A stretch of 41,196 bases of DNA, taken from the NCBI GenBank assembly GCA_026126245.1, contig JAHCJT010000004.1, forward strand, positions 1 to 41,196, read 5' to 3'. Below the pieces are notes generated by a model. It worked only from the letters and a program-made list of their open reading frames with translations. It ran no database searches and was not told the origin of the DNA. The position numbers and the translations under genes are program-made. The DNA is from Alphaproteobacteria bacterium (GTDB taxonomy: Bacteria; Pseudomonadota; Alphaproteobacteria; Reyranellales; Reyranellaceae). Numbering within the stretch: the stretch's first letter is position 1; the number at the start of each line of letters is the position of its first letter. This document shows positions 32,723-40,180 of the stretch, in pieces.

Positions 32723-33419
32723 GGCGCGACAGCTGCGCGTCGCCTACGGCGACGCCACCGCGGTATGGGACGCCTCGCTTGAGGTCGACGAAGGCGAGAT
32801 CGTGTCGGTGATCGGTCCCAACGGCGCCGGTAAGACGACCCTGATCAATGCGATCGCCGGTCTGCTGCGCTGCAGCGGCGGCGAGCTGCGTCTGGACGGT
32901 CACGACCTGACGCGCGTGCCGGCGCATCGCGTCTGCGCCCAGGGCATCGCCCTGGTGCCGGAAGGCCGCAGGCTGTTCACCCGTATGTCCGTCGAAGAGA
33001 ACCTGGAAATCGGTTGCTACGTGCCGGCGGCGCGCGCCGCGCGCAGCGCCACGCTGGAGCGGGTCTATTCGCTGTTTCCGGTGCTGCGCGAACGGCGCGA
33101 CGCGATGGCCGGATTGCTGTCGGGTGGCCAGCAGCAGATGGTGGCAATCGGCCGTGCCCTGATGGCATGCCCCCGGCTGATGTTGTTCGACGAGCCATCG
33201 CTGGGTCTGGCACCGGCGATCGTCGACGATGTCTTCGACGTGGTGCGGCGGGTGCGCGAGGAAGGTGTCTCGGTCCTGCTGGTCGAGCAGAATGTGCTGA
33301 AAGCCATGGAGATCGCGGATCGTGCCTATGTGCTGGAGCAGGGCAGGATCGTGTCGTCCGGCGTACCGCAGGATTTGCTCCAGCAATCGCACATCCGCGA
33401 GGCCTATCTCGGCGTCTAG
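32712..33419 (+). CDS. livF: LivF-type ABC transporter ATP-binding protein
   Basis: A 235-residue ATPase overlapping the end of the LivM-LivG gene by 11 bases, with GGGAAGG before the ATG. Motifs are complete: VIGPNGAGKTTL (Walker A), LVPEGRRLFTRMSVEENL (typical LivF), LLSGGQQQMVAIGRALM (signature), LMLFDEPSLGLAP (Walker B) and LLVEQNVLKAM (H-loop region, with Gln as in LivF). It pairs with the LivG half of the fusion. It is the last transporter gene of the operon; a gap of only 33 bases separates it from the next binding-protein gene. Confidence 0.95.
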   Translation: MLLEARQLRVAYGDATAVWDASLEVDEGEIVSVIGPNGAGKTTLINAIAGLLRCSGGELRLDGHDLTRVPAHRVCAQGIALVPEGRRLFTRMSVEENLEIGCYVPAARAARSATLERVYSLFPVLRERRDAMAGLLSGGQQQMVAIGRALMACPRLMLFDEPSLGLAPAIVDDVFDVVRRVREEGVSVLLVEQNVLKAMEIADRAYVLEQGRIVSSGVPQDLLQQSHIREAYLGV

Positions 33420-33452
33420 CGGTCGGCGGCGGGTATCGAAGGGGGAGGGGAT

Positions 33453-34424
33453 ATGGGCGCTACACTACAGCGGCGGACCGTGCTCGGCGCCGGGGCTGCC
33501 TTGGCGGTGGTCGCGTCGAACGCCGCGCGGGCGCAGCAGGGGTTCCCCAACCGGCCGCTGCGCGTCGTGCATGGCTACGACGCCGGGTCCAATCCGGATG
33601 TGATCGCGCGGCATCTTTCCGGACCGCTGACCGAGCTGCTCGGTCAGCAGGTTGCCGTCGAGCCCAAGCCCGGCGCGGCCGAGCGGCTCGCCGCGGCGCT
33701 GGTGGCGCGGCAGCCGGCCGACGGCCATACGCTGTACCTCATGACCGGCGGCCAGGTGGTGGTGTCGGCCACCGACAAGACGCTGCAGTACGACCTGCTG
33801 CGCGATTTCGATTTCATCTCGACGGTGACCCGGTTTCCCTTCGTCCTGGTCGTGGCGCCCGACTCGCGGTTCAAGACGCTGGGCGACTATCTGAGCGAGG
33901 CGCGCCGCTCGCCCGGCAAGCTCAGCTACGGTAGCTCCGGAATCGGCTCGACCTTGCATATGGCCATGGAGCTGATGCGCAGCCAGACGGGCATCGAGCT
34001 GCTGCACGTGCCCTACAAGGGCAATCCGGCGCAGCCGATCGGCGACCTGACGACCGGCCGCCTTGACCTGCACGTCATTACCTTCACCGGCGCCCAGCCG
34101 CTGATCAAGGCGGGCAAGTTGCGGGCGCTGGCGGTGACGTCGAAAGACCGCTGGCCGTTCTTCCCCGATGTGCCGGCGATTGCCGAGTCGGTGCCGGACT
34201 TCGACGTCTCGTCCTGGCTGGGCTTCACCGCACCGGCCGGCGTGCCGGCACCGGTCGTCGAGCGGCTGGCGACTGCCATTCGCACCGCGGTCGGTCAGCC
34301 GACGATCCGCGCCCGGCTGGAGGAACTCGGCAACGAGGTGTATCCCAGTACGCCTGCCGAATTCCGGGCACGCGTGATGTCGGATTTCGCGAAATGGAAG
34401 CCCCTGGCGCACGTCATCGGCTAG
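33453..34424 (+). CDS. TctC/Bug-family tripartite-type periplasmic binding protein
   Basis: A 323-residue protein with a strong ribosome site (GGGGGAGGGG before ATG 33453) and a twin-arginine-like signal, QRRTVLGAGAALAVVAS, cleaved near ARAQQ. Family landmarks are FPNRPLRVVHGYDAGSNPDV, DGHTLYLMTGG, the PGKLSYGSSGIGSTLHM segment, LHVPYKG, LRALAVTSKDRWPFFPDVP and FTAPAGVPAPVVERL. Bug proteins bind small carboxylates such as aromatic or dicarboxylic acids in the periplasm. No TctA or TctB permease is next to it, which is common for this family in beta- and alphaproteobacteria. Its place behind the Liv operon suggests sensing or capture of the same substrate class. Confidence 0.92.
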   Translation: MGATLQRRTVLGAGAALAVVASNAARAQQGFPNRPLRVVHGYDAGSNPDVIARHLSGPLTELLGQQVAVEPKPGAAERLAAALVARQPADGHTLYLMTGGQVVVSATDKTLQYDLLRDFDFISTVTRFPFVLVVAPDSRFKTLGDYLSEARRSPGKLSYGSSGIGSTLHMAMELMRSQTGIELLHVPYKGNPAQPIGDLTTGRLDLHVITFTGAQPLIKAGKLRALAVTSKDRWPFFPDVPAIAESVPDFDVSSWLGFTAPAGVPAPVVERLATAIRTAVGQPTIRARLEELGNEVYPSTPAEFRARVMSDFAKWKPLAHVIG

Positions 34425-34491
34425 GGCGTCAGAGGGTAGCGCCGCCGGGTGTCCGGCGGCGGCTGAACTGGTTCACTGGAGGTCGCCTGAC

Positions 34492-36834
34492 ATGGGCAAG
34501 TATGGCATCGGACAACCCGTCCTGCGCTTTGAGGATCCGCGCCTGCTGCGCGGCCAGGGCCGCTTCGTCAACGACGTCAACATCCCAGGCCAGGCTCATG
34601 CCGTCATCCTGCGCTCGCCGCACGCGCATGCCCGCATCCGCTCGATTGACGCCGCGGCGGCCCGCCAGATGCCGGGCGTCGTGGCTGTCTACACCGGTGC
34701 CGACTACGCCGCCGACGGCCTGGGCATGCCCAAGGCCACCATGCCGCGCAAGCGTCCCGACGGCTCGCCGATGTTCGCGCCGCAACGTCCGGCGCTGGTC
34801 GTCGACCGGGTGCGCTACGTCGGCGATCCGGTGGCAATGGTAATCGCCGACACGCTGGCGCAGGCCAAGGACGCGGCCGAACTGGTCGAGGTCGACTACG
34901 AGGCGCTGCCCTCGGTAACCGATACTGCCCAGGCCGTGACGCCGGGCGCGCCGGCGGTGTGGGACGAGTGCCCCGACAACATCTCCAACATCGTCGAGCG
35001 CGGCAACAAGGCGGCGACGGAGGCGGCCTTCCAGAAGGCGGCGAAGATCATTCGCCGGCGCTACGTGGTGACGCGCGTGCACGCGCAGTTCATGGAACCG
35101 CGCGGCGCATTGGGCACCTACGATCCCGGCGAGGACCGACTGACGCTCTACGCCGACGTGCAGTATCCCCACCGCGTGCGCAACATGCTGGCGCAGAGTG
35201 TCTTTCGCGTGCCGGAGAGCAAGCTGCGGGTCATCGCCGGCGACGTGGGCGGCGCCTTCGGCACCAAGGGCTGGCAGTATGTCGAGCACCGGCTGACCTT
35301 GTGGGCGGCGCGCAAGCTGCTGCGGCCCGTGAAGTGGACCTGCGAGCGCTCCGAGGCCGTGATGGCCGACGAGCACGGCCGCGACAACATCGGCGACATC
35401 GAGCTGGCGCTCGACGAGAACAACAAATTCATCGGCCTGCGGCTGAACATGCTGGCCAATATCGGCGCCTATATCGGCTCCGACCGCAACCTGCTGTCGC
35501 CGTTCGGCATGATTGGCACGGTGATCGGCGTCTACGCCTTCCCGGCCGCCTACGTGCATATCACCGGGCTGCTGTCCAACACCAACCCGACGGCGCCGTA
35601 TCGCGGCGCCGGGCGTCCCGAGGCGATCTATCTCATCGAACGCCTGATCGACGACGCGGCGCGCGAGCTGGGGGTCGATCGCGTCGAGCTGCGGCGCAAG
35701 AACATGCTGCCGGCCTCGGCCTTGCCATACCAGAGCCCCTTGGGGCCATACTACGACTGCGGCGAGTTCGAGAAGAACCTCGACATGGCGCTGGAGCTGG
35801 CCGACGTCAAAGGCTTTGCCGCCCGCCGCGACGAATCGCGGCGGCGTGGCAAGTTGCGCGGCCTGGGCATCGTCAACGCCATCGAGCAGGCGGCCGGCAA
35901 TGTCCAGCCGGAATATGCCGAAGTCCGCTTCAATCCCAGCGGCACGGCCATGCTACTCATGGGCACCAAGGCGCAGGGCCAGGGCCACGAGACGATGTAC
36001 AAGCAGATCCTTAACGAGCGTCTGGGGATCGATCCGGGCGACGTGCAGTTCATCGACGGCGATACCGACAGGGTGGCCTTCGGCATGGGTACGATGGGCT
36101 CGCGCTCGACCGTGATCGGCGGCTCGGCGCTGTTTTTCGCGGCCGAAAAGGTGATCGACAAGGGCAAGAGGATCGCCGCCCACTTGCTGGAGGCGGCGGC
36201 CCAGGACATCGAGTTCGCCGACGGCAGCTTCCGTGTCGCCGGCACCGATCGCACGGTGAGCCTCAAGCAGGTCGCCATGGCGTCCTTCCAGCCCGCGCGC
36301 CTGCCGCCGGGCGTTGAAGGCGGGCTCTACGAGCACGCCACCTACGTGCCGCCCAAGGAGACCTTTCCCAACGGTTGCCACGTCTGCGAGGTCGAGGTCG
36401 ATCGCGAGACCGGCCACGTGCAGCTTATGAGCTACGCCGTGGTCGACGATGTCGGCACGGTGATCAATCCGACCGGGCTGAAGGGTCAGATCCACGGCGG
36501 CGTGGCGCAGGGTGTCGGCCAGATCCTGATGGAACGGGTGGTGTGGGACCGCGAGTCTGGTCAGCTGCTGACCGCCAGCTTCCTTGACTACGCCATGCCG
36601 CGAGCCGACGTGATGAGCGACGTGGTAATCAAGAGCAACCCGGTCCCGACCAAGTTCAACCCGCTGGGTGCCAAAGGCGCCGGCGAGGCCGGAACGGTCG
36701 GTGCGCTGCCGGCCGTCATGAACGCCATCATGGACGCGCTGGCGGAAGTCGGCGTCACGCAACTCGACATGCCGGCGACCCCGGACCGCGTCTGGCATGC
36801 CATCGACGCGGCCCGTTCGGGATCGGCGGCGTGA
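34492..36834 (+). CDS. molybdenum hydroxylase large subunit (xanthine dehydrogenase/CoxL family, form II type)
   Basis: A 780-residue molybdopterin-binding subunit; GGAGG lies eleven bases before ATG 34492. The start GIGQPVLRFEDPRLLRGQG is typical. Cofactor-binding segments are DVGGAFGTKGWQYVE, APYRGAGRPEAIYLIE (the form II loop; true CO dehydrogenase has AYRCSFR) and KAQGQGHETMYKQI. The C-terminal active-site stretch GAKGAGEAGTVGALPA holds the catalytic Glu (about 732). Such enzymes hydroxylate aldehydes, N-heterocycles or aromatic rings with water as the oxygen source. The FAD and [2Fe-2S] subunits normally encoded alongside are absent from the window, so electron transfer partners must lie elsewhere. 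The substrate is unknown. Confidence 0.93.
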   Translation: MGKYGIGQPVLRFEDPRLLRGQGRFVNDVNIPGQAHAVILRSPHAHARIRSIDAAAARQMPGVVAVYTGADYAADGLGMPKATMPRKRPDGSPMFAPQRPALVVDRVRYVGDPVAMVIADTLAQAKDAAELVEVDYEALPSVTDTAQAVTPGAPAVWDECPDNISNIVERGNKAATEAAFQKAAKIIRRRYVVTRVHAQFMEPRGALGTYDPGEDRLTLYADVQYPHRVRNMLAQSVFRVPESKLRVIAGDVGGAFGTKGWQYVEHRLTLWAARKLLRPVKWTCERSEAVMADEHGRDNIGDIELALDENNKFIGLRLNMLANIGAYIGSDRNLLSPFGMIGTVIGVYAFPAAYVHITGLLSNTNPTAPYRGAGRPEAIYLIERLIDDAARELGVDRVELRRKNMLPASALPYQSPLGPYYDCGEFEKNLDMALELADVKGFAARRDESRRRGKLRGLGIVNAIEQAAGNVQPEYAEVRFNPSGTAMLLMGTKAQGQGHETMYKQILNERLGIDPGDVQFIDGDTDRVAFGMGTMGSRSTVIGGSALFFAAEKVIDKGKRIAAHLLEAAAQDIEFADGSFRVAGTDRTVSLKQVAMASFQPARLPPGVEGGLYEHATYVPPKETFPNGCHVCEVEVDRETGHVQLMSYAVVDDVGTVINPTGLKGQIHGGVAQGVGQILMERVVWDRESGQLLTASFLDYAMPRADVMSDVVIKSNPVPTKFNPLGAKGAGEAGTVGALPAVMNAIMDALAEVGVTQLDMPATPDRVWHAIDAARSGSAA

Positions 36835-36889
36835 GATTGAAATTCCCGGACGCTGCCGCGTCCGGTCGTTGAGGTGAATGGAGGAACCG

Positions 36890-37837
36890 ATGTCCGTGAT
36901 CAAGGTGGCGAACCTCGCCTATGGACGCCTGCGGGCGCCCGATCTCGATGCCCAGGAAGAGTTCCTGACGCATTTCGGCATGGTGCGCGCCGAGCGCACA
37001 CCGACGGCGCTGTACATGCGCGGCACCGACCCGCAGCACCACATCCATGTTACCGAGAAGGGCGATGCCCGCTGTGTCGGGTTCGCCTATTACGCCGCCA
37101 GCGAGGACGATCTGAAGAAAGTCGCGGCGGCGCCCGGCGCATCGGGGATCGAGACCATCGACGAGCCGGGCGGCGGCAAGCGGGTACGGTTGACGGAGCC
37201 CAACGGCTATCAGATCGAGGTCGTTTACGGCATCCAGGAACTGGCGCCGATCCACGTGGCGCGCGATCCGATGAATTCCGGTGACGAGCCGCTGCGCCGC
37301 GCCGGCAGACTCATGCGGCTGTCCAAGTCGCCGACCCTGATCAAGCGGATCGGCCATACGGTGCTGGCCTCGCCGCGGGTCGTGGAGACCGTGAAGTGGT
37401 TCCGCGACGTCATCGGCTTCACCTGCTCCGACGACATCTACGCCGGCAGCCGCGACAACGTGATCGGCTCGTTCAACCGCCTCGACCGCGGCGCCGACTA
37501 CGTCGACCATCACGTCTTCTTCTGCGTGCACAACGACAAGGCCGGCCTCAACCACCTGTCGTTCGAGGTGCCCGACATCGACGCCGTCTTCAAGGACCAC
37601 GAGTACATCAAGAGCCTGGGCAAGTACGAGCACATGTGGGGCATCGGCCGGCACCTGCTGGGTAGCCAGGTGTATGACTACTGGTGCGATCCGTGGGGCC
37701 GCGTGCACGAGCGCTGGGCCGACACCGACCGCCTCAACAAGGCCAATGGCGGCAACCTGCTGAGCGCCGAGGAGGGCTTCCAGTCGCAGTGGGGCGAGCG
37801 GCCGCCGGAGAAGTTCCTCGGCCACGTCAGCCTGTAG
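36890..37837 (+). CDS. VOC-superfamily protein, extradiol ring-cleavage dioxygenase-like
   Basis: A 315-residue protein with two glyoxalase/dioxygenase (VOC) repeats. The start ATG 36890 (MSVIKVANLAYGRLRAPD) is chosen because GGAGG lies about five bases upstream; ATG 36878 is too close to that site. The N-terminal repeat runs to EPNGYQIEVVYG. The catalytic C-terminal repeat has metal-ligand candidates in IGHTVLASPRV (His), AGLNHLSFEV (His) and GRVHERWAD (Glu), the 2-His-1-carboxylate pattern of type I extradiol dioxygenases. This predicts Fe(II)-dependent meta-cleavage of a catechol-like ring. The setting with a molybdenum hydroxylase fits oxidation of an aromatic or heteroaromatic compound. 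The substrate is unknown. Confidence 0.85.
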   Translation: MSVIKVANLAYGRLRAPDLDAQEEFLTHFGMVRAERTPTALYMRGTDPQHHIHVTEKGDARCVGFAYYAASEDDLKKVAAAPGASGIETIDEPGGGKRVRLTEPNGYQIEVVYGIQELAPIHVARDPMNSGDEPLRRAGRLMRLSKSPTLIKRIGHTVLASPRVVETVKWFRDVIGFTCSDDIYAGSRDNVIGSFNRLDRGADYVDHHVFFCVHNDKAGLNHLSFEVPDIDAVFKDHEYIKSLGKYEHMWGIGRHLLGSQVYDYWCDPWGRVHERWADTDRLNKANGGNLLSAEEGFQSQWGERPPEKFLGHVSL

Positions 37838-38007
37838 GCGTCGGTCTCGGCACGTCGCGTGCGCGCCGTCCGGGCGGCGACAGCGGCCCGGACCGGTGCT
37901 CGGGTCCACTCTGCGGAAGGAACGGCGGCGGACCGCGGTCGCCGGCATGACAGGCGCGCCGGGCCGGCTGTACCATCCGCCGCAGGTGTATTGCCTGCGA
38001 GGAAACG

Positions 38008-38805
38008 ATGGACCTGGGATTGGCCGGCAAGAGCGTCATCGTCACCGGTGGCGCCTCGAATATCGGGCGCGCGATCGCCCTGGGCTTCGCGCGCGAGGGC
38101 GCCAATCTGGTGATCGCCGATCTTGATGTCGCCCAGGGCGAGGCGGTCGTGCAGGAGGCGCGGCGGCTGAGCAACGGCGCGGCCGAGCTGGTGCCGACCG
38201 ACGTGACCGACGCCGGCCAGGTGCAGCGCCTTGTCGAGACAGCGGTCAAGCGCTTCGGCGGTGTCGATGTGCTGGTCAACAACGTCGGCTGGGACCAGCT
38301 GATGTTCTTCACCCAGACGACGCCGGAGTTCTGGGAGAAGATCGTCCGCATCAACTATTTCAGCGTCCTGCACTGCACCCGCGCCGTGCTCGAGCCGATG
38401 ATCAAGGCGCAGCGCGGCGCCATCGTGTCGCTCAGCTCCGACGCCGGCCGCCAGGGCGAGCCGCGCGAGGCGGTCTATGGCGGCATCAAGGCCGGCATCA
38501 GCGCCTTCATGAAGACCATCGCCAAGGAGAACGGCCGCTACGGCATCCGCTGCAATGCCGTGTGCCCCGGCGTGACGGTGCCGGAGGAGGACGTCGAGGT
38601 CGGCGACAATTCGATGTGGAAGCAGAAGGACTCGATGTTCACGCCGGAGCAGTTCGACCGCATCGCCAAGGCGCTGCCACTGCGCAAGCTCGGCCGGCCG
38701 CGCGATGTGGCCAACGCCGTCGTCTTCCTGGCCTCCGACACCGTGGCCGGGCACATCACCGGCCAGGTGCTGAGCGTCAGCGGCGGCTACAGCATGGTGG
38801 GCTAA
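38008..38805 (+). CDS. SDR-family dehydrogenase, BadH-like
   Basis: A 265-residue classical SDR (MDLGLAGKSVIVTGGASNIGRAIA) with TGGASNIG, DVLVNNVGWDQLMFF, VSLSSDAG, the catalytic YGGIK, and VCPGVTVPEEDV before a variable lid. The NNVGWD element and overall pattern recall 2-hydroxycyclohexanecarboxyl-CoA dehydrogenase (BadH), which oxidises a ring hydroxyl during alicyclic acid degradation. That assignment is tentative, though the acyl-CoA dehydrogenase next door agrees with it. The 170 bases upstream show no distinct promoter. The gene ends just before a perfect palindrome and converges on the acyl-CoA dehydrogenase. Confidence 0.87.
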   Translation: MDLGLAGKSVIVTGGASNIGRAIALGFAREGANLVIADLDVAQGEAVVQEARRLSNGAAELVPTDVTDAGQVQRLVETAVKRFGGVDVLVNNVGWDQLMFFTQTTPEFWEKIVRINYFSVLHCTRAVLEPMIKAQRGAIVSLSSDAGRQGEPREAVYGGIKAGISAFMKTIAKENGRYGIRCNAVCPGVTVPEEDVEVGDNSMWKQKDSMFTPEQFDRIAKALPLRKLGRPRDVANAVVFLASDTVAGHITGQVLSVSGGYSMVG

Positions 38806-38812
38806 CTCAGAA

Positions 38813-38837
38813 CACCTCTCCCCGTCGGGGAGAGGTG
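38813..38837. repeat. 25-base perfect palindrome, likely bidirectional terminator and dispersed repeat
   Basis: The arms CACCTCTCCCC (38813-38823) and GGGGAGAGGTG (38827-38837) pair perfectly around GTC. It lies 8 bases after one stop and 19 bases from the stop of the convergent gene, an ideal place for a shared terminator. The same CTCTCCCC/GGGGAGAG element is, from general knowledge, a common interspersed palindrome in many proteobacterial genomes. Only one copy is in this window. Confidence 0.7.
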
Positions 38838-38855
38838 GCCGGCAGCCAACGCGGC

Positions 38856-40010
38856 TCAATACGGCACCGCCACGCGGCCGACCTTTTCGCGGGCGACGAT
38901 CATCTTCTGGATCTGCTCGGTGCCGTCGCCGATCATCAGGCCGAGCACGTCGCGCAGGCGCTGCTGGTGCGGCAGGTCGCGGCTGTAGCCGCTGTGGCCG
39001 TGCGTCAGCAGGCAACGGTGCGTCGTCTCGAACGCCAGCTTGGGCGCCCACCACTTGACCATCGCCGCCTCCGCGGTGTGCGGCCGCCCCTGGTCGCGCA
39101 GCCACAGCGCCTTGTAGCAGAGCAGCTTCGCCGCGCTCATCAGCGTCTCGGCCTCGGCCAACGGCTCGGTGACGCCCTGGTACCTGGCCAGCGGGTTGCC
39201 GAAGGCATGGCGCTCGGTGATGTATTTCCAGGTCTCGTCGAGCGAGGCCTGTGCCGCCGCCAGCACCTGCAGGCCGATCAGGGCGCGGCTGTAGTCGAAG
39301 CCGTTCATCACCTGGTGGAAGCCGGCGCCGTCGCTGCCCAGGCGGCAGGACTCATCGACCCGCACCTCGTCGAAGAAGATCGAGCCGCGGCCGACGGCGG
39401 CCGAGCCGACGTCGGTGAAGGCGCTGCGCGAGATACCGGCGGCATCCATCGGCACGAGGAACGCCGTCACGCCGCGTGCCCGCTCGCCGGGCTGGCCGGT
39501 GCGGGCAAAGACGATGGCATGGTCGGCCTGGGTGACCAGCGAGATCGACGTCTTCTCGCCCTTCAGCACGTAGCTGCTGCCGTCGCGGCGGGCGCTCATC
39601 GTCAGGCTGGCGGCGTCCGAGCCGCCGCCGGGCTCGGTCAGGGCCAGCGCCACGATCGACTCGCCGGCGATGATCCTGGGCACCAGCGTCTGGGCAATAT
39701 CGGGCCGCGCGTGGCTGGCCACGATGAAGCCGTTGAGCGAGCTCAGCAGGCAGATGTAGCCGACGTTCAGGTCGGCGTAGGAGACCTCCTCGATGATGAT
39801 GCCGGACGTGACGCCGCCGGCGTCGAGGCCGCCGAAGTGCTGCGGCAGTTCCGGCGCGATCAGGCCCAGCGCGCCCATCTCGCGCACCAGATCGCGGTCG
39901 ATGCGGCCGCTGGCCTCGCGGGCGGCATAGCCCGGCGCCAGACGCTCGCGCGCGAAGCGGCGCGCGGTGTCGCGGATGGCGTCCTGCTCGGGCGTGAAGT
40001 CGAAATCCAT
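38856..40010 (-). CDS. acyl-CoA dehydrogenase
   Basis: A 384-residue flavoprotein from ATG 40010 (MDFDFTPEQDAIRDTARRFA), with GGAG six bases upstream. It has the N-terminal helical domain (MGALGLIAPELPQHFGGLD), the mid beta domain FAD/substrate region (VALALTEPGGGSDAASL and EKTSISLVTQADHAIVF), and the C-terminal helical domain ending in IGDGTEQIQKMIVARE. In most short-chain acyl-CoA dehydrogenases this last motif is YEGT, where Glu is the catalytic base; here it is GDGT, an Asp. The GLIAPELPQHFGG segment recalls cyclohexanecarboxyl-CoA dehydrogenase (AliB). With the BadH-like SDR opposite, alicyclic acyl-CoA oxidation is a reasonable but unproven role. Confidence 0.92.
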   Translation of the reverse strand: MDFDFTPEQDAIRDTARRFARERLAPGYAAREASGRIDRDLVREMGALGLIAPELPQHFGGLDAGGVTSGIIIEEVSYADLNVGYICLLSSLNGFIVASHARPDIAQTLVPRIIAGESIVALALTEPGGGSDAASLTMSARRDGSSYVLKGEKTSISLVTQADHAIVFARTGQPGERARGVTAFLVPMDAAGISRSAFTDVGSAAVGRGSIFFDEVRVDESCRLGSDGAGFHQVMNGFDYSRALIGLQVLAAAQASLDETWKYITERHAFGNPLARYQGVTEPLAEAETLMSAAKLLCYKALWLRDQGRPHTAEAAMVKWWAPKLAFETTHRCLLTHGHSGYSRDLPHQQRLRDVLGLMIGDGTEQIQKMIVAREKVGRVAVPY

Positions 40011-40180
40011 GGGCGCTCCGTTGGCTTTGCGGGCGACAGGATTGCGCGCAGCGGCGCGGGGATCAACGCTGGCATGCCGCGGCGCGCAGCGCTGCCGCGC
40101 GCCGGGATGCGGCAAAATCGGTTGGGTGCCGCTGTGCGGTTGGGCATCATGGCCAGGGGTCCGCGGGGAGGGGAGCGTTC

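Noticed and set aside
34492-36834. Carbon monoxide dehydrogenase CoxL
   Set aside because: The active-site loop is PYRGAGR, not AYRCSFR, and coxM/coxS are absent.
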